NCBI RefSeq assembly: GCF_947496515.1
Contig: NZ_CANMDB010000007.1
Span: forward strand, 62,001 to 126,000
Direction: 5' to 3'
Length of the DNA stretch: 64,000 nucleotides
Source of the DNA: an uncultured Roseobacter sp.
Lineage (GTDB): Bacteria; Pseudomonadota; Alphaproteobacteria; Rhodobacterales; Rhodobacteraceae
The notes under the pieces are model-generated. The model was not told where the DNA came from and did no database searches. It saw nothing but the letters and a program-made list of their open reading frames with translations. The number at the start of each line of letters is the position of its first letter. Positions within the stretch are counted from its first letter, which is position 1. The position numbers and the translations under genes are program-made. This document shows positions 18,193 through 25,665 of the stretch, piece by piece.

Positions 18193-18219
18193 GGAAGCCT
18201 CCTCTTCGGTATTCCTTAA

Positions 18220-18235
18220 GTAACTTAATGGTTAC
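18220..18235. promoter_or_regulatory. Operator dyad, site 4 (leftward aldo/keto reductase)
   Basis: GTAACTTAATGGTTAC, with flanks extending the symmetry to TTAA arms over 18216-18239. It is one of the best-conserved copies. It lies 28 bases before the leftward aldo/keto reductase gene, and 71 bases away from the next operator, which serves the rightward CoA-transferase gene, so this divergent region has one operator per promoter. Confidence 0.7.
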
Positions 18236-18258
18236 TTAAACGCCAGTGGTAATCGCTC

Positions 18259-18306
18259 TTGCCTGAGCCGTAATTTCGCGCCATATTCAATTAACTGTAT
18301 GGTTAC
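18259..18306 (+). promoter_or_regulatory. CoA-transferase operon promoter with operator dyad, site 5
   Basis: TTGCCT (18259-18264), 17 bases, then CATATT (18282-18287) form a plausible promoter. The operator TTAACTGTATGGTTAC is at 18291-18306, covering the predicted start point. The ATG of the CoA-transferase gene follows at 18340. The operator differs from consensus only in its first base. Confidence 0.55.
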
Positions 18307-18339
18307 TTACGCGCGCCTGCTATGAGGTAGGGAGGAACA

Positions 18340-19923
18340 ATGCCGAAAATCATGTCTGCACGGGAAGCCGCTGACCTCATCCCGGATGGGGCTGTTGTGG
18401 CCGTGAACTCGTCCAGCGGGTTGTGTTGCCCCGACGCGGTGATGGCCGGAATTGGTGCCCGGTTTGACGAAACGGGCGCGCCGCGTAACTTGACCACGAT
18501 CCATCCGATTGCCGCCGGGGACTTCTTTGGGACGAAGGGGATCGACCATATCGCTAAAAAGGGGTGTCTGGCGCGGGTGATTGGCGGATCCTATCCAAGT
18601 GGACCAACAAAGGCAGAGCCACCGCTGATCTGGCAGATGATTGTCGCCAACGAGGTTGCGGCCTACAATGTGCCTTCGGGTATCGTGTTCGACATGCTGC
18701 GCGAGGGCGCTGCGAAACGACCTGGTGTGCTGACCAAAGTGGGCATGGACACGTTCGTAGACCCGCGCCTGGAGGGCTGTGCCATGAATGACCTGGCCCG
18801 CGAGACGTCTATCGTGGAGGTGCGGGAATTTGACGGAGAGGAATGGCTATACTTCAAGGCGCTGAAACCAGAGATCTCCATCATCCGGGCGACCACGGCG
18901 GATGAGCGGGGCAATCTGAGCTTCGAACATGAAGGAGCCTATCTAGGCGCAATGGAAATGGCGCTGGCGGCGCGGAACACGGGCGGTACGGTGATTGCGC
19001 AGGTCAAACGTGTGGCGAAGGCCGGGTCGATCCGGGCGCATGATGTGACCGTTCCGGGTATTCTGGTGGATGTGATCGTCGAGGCACCCGACCAGCTTCA
19101 AACCACTGCTACCCAATATGATCCTGCGATTTCGGGCGAGTTGATCCGGCCCGTCGACAGCTTTCAGAACGCAGAGTTCAATATCGGCAAGGTGATCGCC
19201 CGCCGTGTCGCCACCGAGATGCAACCTGGCTGGGCCGTGAATATCGGTTTCGGTATTTCCGCCAATGTGCCGCGCATCTTTGTCGAAGAGGGATGCCATG
19301 GCGATGTCACCTGGATGATCGAACAGGGTGCGGTCGGTGGCGTACCTCTTTTGGATTTCAAGTTCGGATGCTCCGCCAATGCCGAAGCCTTTGTCGCCTC
19401 GCCGCACCAGTTCTGCTATTTTCAGGCGGGTGGTTTCGATTGTTCGCTACTGTCGTTCCTGGAGGTCGGAGCGGACGGCTCTGTCAACGTGTCCCGCCTG
19501 TCGGCAACACCCCACCGCACCGCCGGGGCGGGTGGATTTGTCGACATCACATCACGCGCCAAAAAGATTGTCTTCTCAGGCATGTTCAACGCCGGTGCCA
19601 AGATGCGGCTTGAGGACGGCGCGCTTGTCATCGACCGCGAGGGCAAGATCGCGAAATTCGTGGAGACCGTTGATCAGGTTTCCTTTTCCGGCAAGCGGGC
19701 GGTCGAACAAGGTCAGGATATCACCTATGTAACGGAACGCTGTGTGATGAAGCTTGAAGACCGCGGGTTGGTTGTGACAGAGATTGCGCCCGGGATCGAA
19801 CTGGAGCGTGATATTCTGGATCAGGCAGGCACCGGTCTGCATGCGGCCAATGATCTCAAGAAAATGGATGCGGCATTGTTTCGCGAGCCCCCGATCGGGT
19901 TGGCCGGGCGCCTGTCCGCATGA
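18340..19923 (+). CDS. Family I CoA-transferase (YdiF/propionate CoA-transferase type)
   Basis: A 527-residue protein with both CoA-transferase halves fused. It would move CoA from an acyl-CoA donor to a carboxylic acid made in the upstream oxidations. The catalytic glutamate, which forms the thioester intermediate, is most likely E328 in WMIEQGAVGG, equivalent to the ExGxxGG motif of this family. The N-terminal half shows the typical IGGSYPSGPTK and PSGIVFDMLR segments. AGGGAGGAA lies before the ATG. The enoyl-CoA hydratase gene starts inside its stop codon (ATGA). This makes CoA activation an explicit step of the island's pathway without ATP use. Confidence 0.9.
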   Translation: MPKIMSAREAADLIPDGAVVAVNSSSGLCCPDAVMAGIGARFDETGAPRNLTTIHPIAAGDFFGTKGIDHIAKKGCLARVIGGSYPSGPTKAEPPLIWQMIVANEVAAYNVPSGIVFDMLREGAAKRPGVLTKVGMDTFVDPRLEGCAMNDLARETSIVEVREFDGEEWLYFKALKPEISIIRATTADERGNLSFEHEGAYLGAMEMALAARNTGGTVIAQVKRVAKAGSIRAHDVTVPGILVDVIVEAPDQLQTTATQYDPAISGELIRPVDSFQNAEFNIGKVIARRVATEMQPGWAVNIGFGISANVPRIFVEEGCHGDVTWMIEQGAVGGVPLLDFKFGCSANAEAFVASPHQFCYFQAGGFDCSLLSFLEVGADGSVNVSRLSATPHRTAGAGGFVDITSRAKKIVFSGMFNAGAKMRLEDGALVIDREGKIAKFVETVDQVSFSGKRAVEQGQDITYVTERCVMKLEDRGLVVTEIAPGIELERDILDQAGTGLHAANDLKKMDAALFREPPIGLAGRLSA

Positions 19924-20672
19924 TTGATCTGAGAGTTGCCGGGCATGTGGCGCGGCTGGTGCTGGACCGGCCCGAAAAGCTGAATGCGTTGACGGCCCCG
20001 ATGTGCGACGACCTGATTGCCCGCTGCCGCCAGATTGAACGCAGCGATGCGCGCGTGGTTATCCTTTCCGGCGGCGGCAAAGCGTTTTGCGCCGGGGGCG
20101 ACATTGAGGCGTGGTCCGGTGAATCTGCCGAAGCCTTCGGGGATCATTGGGTGCGCGATGGACATCTGGCCTTTGACGCGCTCGCGCGATTGACGGTGCC
20201 GGTGATCGCGGTGCTGGATGGCCATGCGCTTGGCGGTGGACTGGAGCTTGCCGCCTGCGCGGACATCCGCATTGCAGAGGATCACATCAAGATCGGTCAA
20301 CCCGAGACTGGGCTCGGGATCATCCCGGGCTGGTCCGGCACGCAGCGCGCGGTCCGTCGGTTCGGCGCACAGGCGGTGCGCCGTATGGCGGTGATGGGCG
20401 AGGTATTCACGGCAATGGAAGCACAGGCGCTTGGCATCGTGGACAGGGTCGTCCCCAGAGGGCAGGGCGCGGCAGAGGCGGATGCGATCGCGAAAAAGGT
20501 CTGCACCCGCGGACCGCAGGCCACCAAGCTGACCAAGATGCTGGTAAATGCCGCCGATGGCGAAGATCCCGAACGCGTGCTCGAGGCGCTGGCCGGGCGC
20601 ATCGCGGCGGGGACGGAAGAGTTGCAAGAGGGATTGGCCGCGTTCCTCGCCAAGCGCCCGCCAAAATTTTAG
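19920..20672 (+). CDS. Enoyl-CoA hydratase/isomerase (crotonase family)
   Basis: A 250-residue crotonase-fold enzyme acting on an acyl-CoA thioester. The oxyanion-hole segment GGGKAFCAGGDIE is near residue 50, and both acidic catalytic residues of true hydratases appear in place, in GGGLELAACADIRIAE and GQPETGLGIIPG near residues 104 and 124. It is therefore likely to hydrate a 2-enoyl-CoA rather than act only as an isomerase. Translational coupling with the CoA-transferase is shown by the ATGA overlap. Substrate not known. Confidence 0.9.
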   Translation: MIDLRVAGHVARLVLDRPEKLNALTAPMCDDLIARCRQIERSDARVVILSGGGKAFCAGGDIEAWSGESAEAFGDHWVRDGHLAFDALARLTVPVIAVLDGHALGGGLELAACADIRIAEDHIKIGQPETGLGIIPGWSGTQRAVRRFGAQAVRRMAVMGEVFTAMEAQALGIVDRVVPRGQGAAEADAIAKKVCTRGPQATKLTKMLVNAADGEDPERVLEALAGRIAAGTEELQEGLAAFLAKRPPKF

Positions 20673-20682
20673 GGAGATTTCG

Positions 20683-20994
20683 ATGATCCGTCACTTTGTT
20701 CATCTGCGGTTTCGCAGCGATGTGAGCAATCCGCAGAAACAGGCGCTTTATGATGCTCTTGCGGGCCTGTCAGGGCATATCGACGGCATACTCGATTTTC
20801 AACATCGCGAGAATGTGTCGGTTGAGACGCCACTGGTCCGCGGCTTCCTCGACATGTTCTGGTTTGATTTTAGGGATGTGGCCGTCCGCGATGCCTATCT
20901 GGTGGATGCCACGCATCAGGCCATTGGCGGGCGCATTGTTGAGCACCTCGAGGGTGGCGCGGGTGGTGTGTTTGTCTGTGACGTAGAGGTTTGA
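20683..20994 (+). CDS. Dabb-family (stress-responsive alpha/beta barrel) small protein
   Basis: A 103-residue protein with the ferredoxin-like Dabb fold: it opens MIRHFVHLRFRSDV and has the conserved later segment RDAYLVDATHQAIGG before a C-terminal strand. Relatives include small enzymes that cyclise or dehydrate polyketides and many of unknown role. It follows the hydratase gene by 10 bases with AGGGAG before the ATG, so it belongs to the CoA-transferase operon and could catalyse a small rearrangement of an intermediate. The role is inferred only from position. Confidence 0.8.
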   Translation: MIRHFVHLRFRSDVSNPQKQALYDALAGLSGHIDGILDFQHRENVSVETPLVRGFLDMFWFDFRDVAVRDAYLVDATHQAIGGRIVEHLEGGAGGVFVCDVEV

Positions 20995-21003
20995 GCCAGT
21001 CGC

Positions 21004-21450
21004 CTAGAGATCAAAGATGAGGCGATTCTGGCCTGATTGAACCACGTCTCCCGATTGGTTGGTGACAGAGACATCCAGGATCACAATGCCTCGCTTGCCT
21101 GAGGAGGTGGTGCGTTTTTCGGCAACCTGAAATGTGGCAGTAATCATGTCGCCGACATGGACCGGCGCAGTGAAATCCCACGTCCAGCCCAGGGAGGCCA
21201 GCGCGTCAATGCGGGCAGGGGCGGTATTCTTCAACCCGTCAATCAAGGACAGGATCAGCAACCCGTGGGCAACGCGCGCAGCAAAGCCCCGCGCCTGTGC
21301 TGCGGCATCGTCCATATGGATGGCGTAGCGGTCGCCGCTGAGCTCGGCAAAGTCGTCGATCATCGCGGCGGTAATCGGTCTGCCGGTGGTCCTGATCCGG
21401 TCACCGGGAGAGAGATGGGCGAACCCGTATAGGCCCGGTTTCAGGGTCAC
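21004..21450 (-). CDS. MaoC-like hot-dog dehydratase
   Basis: A 148-residue protein of the MaoC/(R)-hydratase hot-dog family. The signature is visible at FAELSGDRYAIHMDD near residue 34, with the catalytic Asp and His, and RVAHGLLILSL near 60. Such enzymes hydrate enoyl-CoA to (R)-3-hydroxyacyl-CoA, the opposite stereochemistry to crotonases, so the island carries both kinds. The start overlaps the stop of the upstream aldo/keto reductase by four bases. It converges with the CoA-transferase operon with only nine bases between the stop codons. Confidence 0.88.
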   Translation of the reverse strand: MTLKPGLYGFAHLSPGDRIRTTGRPITAAMIDDFAELSGDRYAIHMDDAAAQARGFAARVAHGLLILSLIDGLKNTAPARIDALASLGWTWDFTAPVHVGDMITATFQVAEKRTTSSGKRGIVILDVSVTNQSGDVVQSGQNRLIFDL

Positions 21451-22463
21451 GCGGGCACGGGCGCATCGTCGCGCAGCAGGCCCTTATGCTTCAGCTCGCC
21501 CCAGAAATCAGCCGGGATCTCATGGCTGAACCATTTGAGGTTCTGCCGCAGCTGATCGACGTTTCGGGTGCCAGCGATGAAGGATGGAATAGCAGGGTGC
21601 GCTACGACAAATTGCAGCGCGGCAGCGGGCAGCGGCACGTGGTGATCGGCGCAGACCTCTTCGATCCTGGTGACCTTTTCCATGATCTCGGGCGGCGCGG
21701 AGGTATAGTTGTACTTTGCACCCTCCCTGGCGCCGGTCGCGAGAATGCCCGAATTGAAACCGCCGCCCACAAGCACGGCTGCGCCACGTTCCTCGCACAG
21801 GGGCAGGAAGGTATCTTGCGCGTCCTGTTCCAAAAGCGTGTAACGGCCCGCCAGCAGAAACGCATCGAAGTCGCGCTGTTCCAGTGCGGTCTGGCACACC
21901 TGCCATTCGTTCACGCCGACACCGATTGCCTTGACCACGCCTTCGTCACGCAGCTTTTCCAGCGCCTTGTAGGCTCCGTCCATCGCCTGTTTGAAAACCT
22001 CGGGCTGCTCGTCGCCACGGGTGAAGACATCGATGTCGTGGATGAAGACGATGTCCATACGCTCCAGCGCCAGCCTTTGCAGGCTGTCCTCGAATGCGCG
22101 CATGGTGCCGTCATAGGTGTAGTCAAACTCCATCACATTGGGGGCAGCATTGACCCAAGGGGTAAAGTCGATCTGGTTGCGCGGGGCCGGCACGAGGCGG
22201 CGCCCGACCTTGGAGGCAAGCACGAAATCATCGCGGTTTTTCCAGCGCAGCGCCTCGCCCGTGCGCAGCTCCGACAGGCCGTGACCATACATCGGGGCGG
22301 TGTCATAGATCCGCACGCCAGCGGTCCACGCGGTATCGAACATCGCAGTAGAGGTTTCGTTATCGATTTCGCGCAGGAAGTTGCCAACCGGGGCGGTGCC
22401 AAAGCCAAAAGCGGTGACCTCAAGGTCCACGTGGCCAAATCTGTTCTTATGCGATGGATCCAT
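21447..22463 (-). CDS. Aldo/keto reductase, D-threo-aldose (L-fucose)/pyridoxal 4-dehydrogenase type
   Basis: A 338-residue aldo/keto reductase of the branch that oxidises sugars at C1 to lactones (D-threo-aldose 1-dehydrogenase, L-fucose dehydrogenase) or pyridoxal to a lactone. Seen: FGFGTAPVGN near residue 20, the tetrad Asp and Tyr in YDTAPMYGHG near 54, the lysine in LASKVGRR near 84, and the histidine in VFIHDIDV near 141. The sugar-type assignment supports a carbohydrate-like substrate. GGAGGG precedes the ATG. An operator dyad lies 18 bases upstream. It heads a two-gene leftward operon with the MaoC gene. Confidence 0.88.
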   Translation of the reverse strand: MDPSHKNRFGHVDLEVTAFGFGTAPVGNFLREIDNETSTAMFDTAWTAGVRIYDTAPMYGHGLSELRTGEALRWKNRDDFVLASKVGRRLVPAPRNQIDFTPWVNAAPNVMEFDYTYDGTMRAFEDSLQRLALERMDIVFIHDIDVFTRGDEQPEVFKQAMDGAYKALEKLRDEGVVKAIGVGVNEWQVCQTALEQRDFDAFLLAGRYTLLEQDAQDTFLPLCEERGAAVLVGGGFNSGILATGAREGAKYNYTSAPPEIMEKVTRIEEVCADHHVPLPAAALQFVVAHPAIPSFIAGTRNVDQLRQNLKWFSHEIPADFWGELKHKGLLRDDAPVPA

Positions 22464-22480
22464 ATCGCACCCTCCCGTAA

Positions 22481-22496
22481 GTAACCAATTGGTTAA
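22481..22496. promoter_or_regulatory. Operator dyad, site 6 (leftward aldo/keto reductase/MaoC operon)
   Basis: GTAACCAATTGGTTAA, whose inner 14 bases (TAACCAATTGGTTA) are a perfect palindrome. It is 18 bases before the leftward gene and overlaps a candidate -10 on that strand, 17 bases after a TTGATC. This is the most symmetrical copy of the regulon operator. Confidence 0.7.
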
Positions 22497-22536
22497 CTGT
22501 GTCGCAGCTTTGGATCAAGATCAAGTATTGAATCGC

Positions 22537-22580
22537 TTGACGCGGTTCTGTGGCCTTCCTAAAAGTAACTGAATGGTTAC
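22537..22580 (+). promoter_or_regulatory. Acyl-CoA dehydrogenase operon promoter with operator dyad, site 7
   Basis: TTGACG (22537-22542), 17 bases, then TAAAAG (22560-22565) form a candidate promoter. The operator GTAACTGAATGGTTAC is at 22565-22580, covering the predicted start point. The acyl-CoA dehydrogenase ATG follows at 22600. Sites 6 and 7 are 84 bases apart in the divergent region and each is close to its own gene. Confidence 0.6.
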
Positions 22581-22599
22581 AAATGCCAAAGGGAGCCTC

Positions 22600-23745
22600 A
22601 TGTATTTCAGCGCACTACACGAGCAGGTCCGCGACATGGCGCGTGGTTTTGCCGATGATGTGATCCGCCCGGTTGCAGAGGCACTGGATCATGAGGAACG
22701 GTTTCCGGCCGAGATTTACGATCAGATGGCCGAGCTTGGCCTGTTTGGTATCTGCGTGCCCGAAGACATGGGCGGCCCGGGTTTTGACACGGTGGCCTAT
22801 GCCGTGGTGATGGAAGAGTTATCGCGCGGCTATGCGTCGATTGCCGATCAATGCGGGCTGGTAGAGTTGATTTCCACGTTGCTGGTGGCCCATGGCACGC
22901 CAGCGCAATGCGATCACTGGCTGCCGCAGATTCTGGCCGCGAAAAAGAAGGTCGCCTATTGCATCACAGAGCCCGAGGCCGGGACGGATGTATCGGGCAT
23001 TCGCACCACCGCGTCGCGGGACGGGGACGGGTGGGTGCTGAACGGGGGCAAGATCTGGATTCACAACGCGCCCGTGGCAGATGTCGGTTTTGTTCTGGCC
23101 CGCACGGACGTGGACGCGGGGCATCGCGGCATGTCGATCTTTATCGTGGATTTTCACGCAGACGGCGTGACCCGTGGACCCAAGGAGCATAAAATGGGTC
23201 AGCGCGCGTCACAGGTGGGACCCTTGAACTTTGACGATGTGAAACTTCCGCCAGAAGCATTGCTCGGCGTCGAGGGACGCGGTTTTCACATGATGATGTC
23301 TGTGTTGGACAAGGGCCGCGTCGGGATCGGTGCGCTCGCGGTCGGGATCGGCCAGGCGGGGCTGGAGGCCGCGGTGGAGTACGCGGCACAACGCAGGCAG
23401 TTCCAAAAGCCCATCGCTGATTTTCAGGGGGTTCAGTGGTTGTTGGCCGACATCGCCAAAGATGTCGAGGCCGCGCGACTGCTGGTCCATTCGGCGGCTC
23501 ATAAACTCGATATGGGGGCAGACGCCACCAAGGCCTGTTCGATGGCGAAGTGTTTTGCTGGGGACATGGCGGTGACGCGCTCTGCCGATGCGGTGCAGGT
23601 CTTTGGCGGCTCCGGCTATATCCGCGGGTTCGAGGTTGAGCGACTTTACCGCGATGCCAAGATCACGCAGATTTACGAAGGCACAAACCAGATCCAGCGG
23701 ATGATCATCGCCCGCGAATTGATGTCCAAAGGAGCCGCCCCATGA
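22600..23745 (+). CDS. Acyl-CoA dehydrogenase
   Basis: A 381-residue FAD enzyme that introduces an alpha,beta double bond into an acyl-CoA. Family blocks are visible: YCITEPEAGTDVSGIRT near residue 125, GLEAAVEYAAQRRQFQKPI near 255, and ITQIYEGTNQIQRMIIAREL at the C-terminus, which holds the likely catalytic glutamate. The start at 22600 gives the usual family length; an earlier in-frame GTG-type start would cross the operator. It begins a four-gene operon whose next start overlaps its stop. With the hydratases and SDR it makes a near-complete beta-oxidation-like set. Confidence 0.92.
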   Translation: MYFSALHEQVRDMARGFADDVIRPVAEALDHEERFPAEIYDQMAELGLFGICVPEDMGGPGFDTVAYAVVMEELSRGYASIADQCGLVELISTLLVAHGTPAQCDHWLPQILAAKKKVAYCITEPEAGTDVSGIRTTASRDGDGWVLNGGKIWIHNAPVADVGFVLARTDVDAGHRGMSIFIVDFHADGVTRGPKEHKMGQRASQVGPLNFDDVKLPPEALLGVEGRGFHMMMSVLDKGRVGIGALAVGIGQAGLEAAVEYAAQRRQFQKPIADFQGVQWLLADIAKDVEAARLLVHSAAHKLDMGADATKACSMAKCFAGDMAVTRSADAVQVFGGSGYIRGFEVERLYRDAKITQIYEGTNQIQRMIIARELMSKGAAP

Positions 23746-24503
23746 CCCTTGCTGCGCTTGTGACCGGTTCATCGCGGGGGATCGGATTGGCGACAGCAGA
23801 GGCATTGGCCCGCGAAGGCGTGGCCATTGCCCTGAACGCTCCTGAGGATGACGCGGAGCTGCGCGCGGCTGTGGACAGGATCGAGGCGATTGGCGTGCCT
23901 TGCGTCGCGGCGCCGTTTGATGTGACTGATCTCGCAGCCCATGACGCCGCTCTCGCAACGGTAGAGGATGCCATCGGCCCGCTGACCACACTGGTCAACA
24001 ATGCAGGGGTCGGGGTGATGCAGCGCGGCGATATGCTGAACGTGAGTGAAGAGAGCTATGACCGCTGCATGGCGGTGAACAGCAAGGGAATGTTTTTCCT
24101 CAGCCAGGCCTTTGCCAGGCGGCTTTTGTCGCGCGACAGGTCAGGCTTCTGTTCTATCGTCAACGTCACCTCGTCCAACGCGGTCGCGGTCGCCGCACCC
24201 CGATCTGAATACTGTGTGTCCAAAGCTGCTGCAGCGATGATTTCGAAAACTCTCGCCGTCCGTTTGGGTCCCGAAAATATTGCCGTTTACGATGTGCAGC
24301 CTGGTTTGATCGCCACCGACATGACAGCGCCCGTGATCGCGCAGTATGAGCAGCGCGCCCGGGATGGGTTGACCCTATTCCCGCGGATCGGCCAACCCGA
24401 GGACATGGGCAATATCATCGCCGCGCTGGCCACGGGCAAACTCCCCTATACGACCGGTCAGACGATTTCGGCGGATGCCGGAATGCTTGTCCCGCGTTTC
24501 TGA
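23742..24503 (+). CDS. SDR-family oxidoreductase (3-ketoacyl reductase-like)
   Basis: A 253-residue classical short-chain dehydrogenase. The cofactor motif TGSSRGIG is at residues 8-15, NNAG near 87, and the active-site Ser-Tyr-Lys in VTSSNAV and YCVSKAA near 140-160. A small acidic or neutral pocket after the second strand (LNAPEDDAE) does not decide between NAD and NADP. In this operon it could act as the 3-hydroxyacyl-CoA dehydrogenase or on a sugar-derived hydroxyl. It overlaps the acyl-CoA dehydrogenase stop by four bases. Confidence 0.88.
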   Translation: MTLAALVTGSSRGIGLATAEALAREGVAIALNAPEDDAELRAAVDRIEAIGVPCVAAPFDVTDLAAHDAALATVEDAIGPLTTLVNNAGVGVMQRGDMLNVSEESYDRCMAVNSKGMFFLSQAFARRLLSRDRSGFCSIVNVTSSNAVAVAAPRSEYCVSKAAAAMISKTLAVRLGPENIAVYDVQPGLIATDMTAPVIAQYEQRARDGLTLFPRIGQPEDMGNIIAALATGKLPYTTGQTISADAGMLVPRF

Positions 24504-24513
24504 AGGTGACCCC

Positions 24514-25665
24514 ATGAAGATATCTTTGCCCGACACCAACGGTGCTTTGACCGAATACCGGTTGACCGGTACCCCGATTGCCGAGGCCACGCTGACACCT
24601 GCATCGGCGCGGGTGGTTTTTTCGGCGGCTCACGTGGTTGCTGATCCGTTTGCAGCTGCCGACCCTTACGGCGCTGCATCGGTGGACTGGGAAAGCACAA
24701 TGGCGTTCCGCCGCCATCTCGACGGGTTGGGGCTGGGTATCGCCGAAGCGATGGATACCGCACAGCGCGGCATGGGGCTGGATTGGAAGGGCGCGCTGGA
24801 GCTGATAACCCGTACCAAGGCGGAACTGCCCGATGCGCTGGTGTTCAATGGCTGCGGTACCGATCAGCTACACCCCGATGATGCGGGCTCGCTGGATCAC
24901 GTGACAGCGGCCTATCTCGAACAAGTCGAGGCCATTCAGACAGTTGGCGGTCGGATCATCCTGATGGCCTCGCGGGCGCTGGCGCGGGTTGCACGGTCGC
25001 CCGACGACTACCTCGAGGTCTATGCCAAGGTGCTGGACGCCTGCGATGCCCCGGTTGTGCTGCATTGGCTTGGGCCGATGTTTGACCCCGCGCTGGAGGG
25101 GTATTGGGGCGGAGAGGCGTTCGAGGACTGTATGGAAACCTGTCTTGCAATGATCGAGGCGAATGTTGCCAAGGTGGACGGGATCAAAATCTCATTGCTC
25201 GACAAGGACAAGGAAATCACCATGCGGCGGGGTCTGCCAGCAGGGGTAAAGATGTATACCGGTGATGACTTCAACTACCCGGAACTGATCGAGGGCGACG
25301 ACGAAGGTTTTTCGCATGCGCTGTTGGGAATTTTTGATCCCTTGGCGGTGGCGGCCGCGTATGCTGTGTCGAAACTGTCGGAGGGGGACAGAGACACCTT
25401 TCGCGCCACACTTGATCCGACCGTGCCCATGGCGCGCCAGATTTTCCGCGCACCGACCCAGCACTACAAGACCGGTGTGGTGTTTCTGGCGTGGTTGAAC
25501 GGCTTTCAGGAGCATTTTATCATGCTCAACGGGGCGCAAGCGGCGCGACCGTTGCCGGATTTTGTGACGATCTTCAAACAGGCGGAGTCCTGCGGGCTGC
25601 TCCGTGATCCCGATTTGGCCATCGCCCGGATGAAACGCCTGCTGGGGCTTTACGGCATTGCGTGA
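24514..25665 (+). CDS. DUF993 family protein (dihydrodipicolinate synthase-like TIM barrel)
   Basis: A 383-residue member of DUF993, distantly related to DHDPS/NAL class I aldolases. I recognise the family from VFNGCGTDQLHP, VLHWLGPMFDPALEGYWG and KVDGIKISLLDKDKE; the lysine in DGIKIS (near residue 223) is in the position of the aldolase Schiff-base lysine. No member has a well-known reaction, to my knowledge. Its place after acyl-CoA dehydrogenase and SDR genes and before a sugar-isomerase-like gene suggests a C-C cleaving or condensing step. The start at 24514 follows GAAGGTG. Confidence 0.85.
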   Translation: MKISLPDTNGALTEYRLTGTPIAEATLTPASARVVFSAAHVVADPFAAADPYGAASVDWESTMAFRRHLDGLGLGIAEAMDTAQRGMGLDWKGALELITRTKAELPDALVFNGCGTDQLHPDDAGSLDHVTAAYLEQVEAIQTVGGRIILMASRALARVARSPDDYLEVYAKVLDACDAPVVLHWLGPMFDPALEGYWGGEAFEDCMETCLAMIEANVAKVDGIKISLLDKDKEITMRRGLPAGVKMYTGDDFNYPELIEGDDEGFSHALLGIFDPLAVAAAYAVSKLSEGDRDTFRATLDPTVPMARQIFRAPTQHYKTGVVFLAWLNGFQEHFIMLNGAQAARPLPDFVTIFKQAESCGLLRDPDLAIARMKRLLGLYGIA

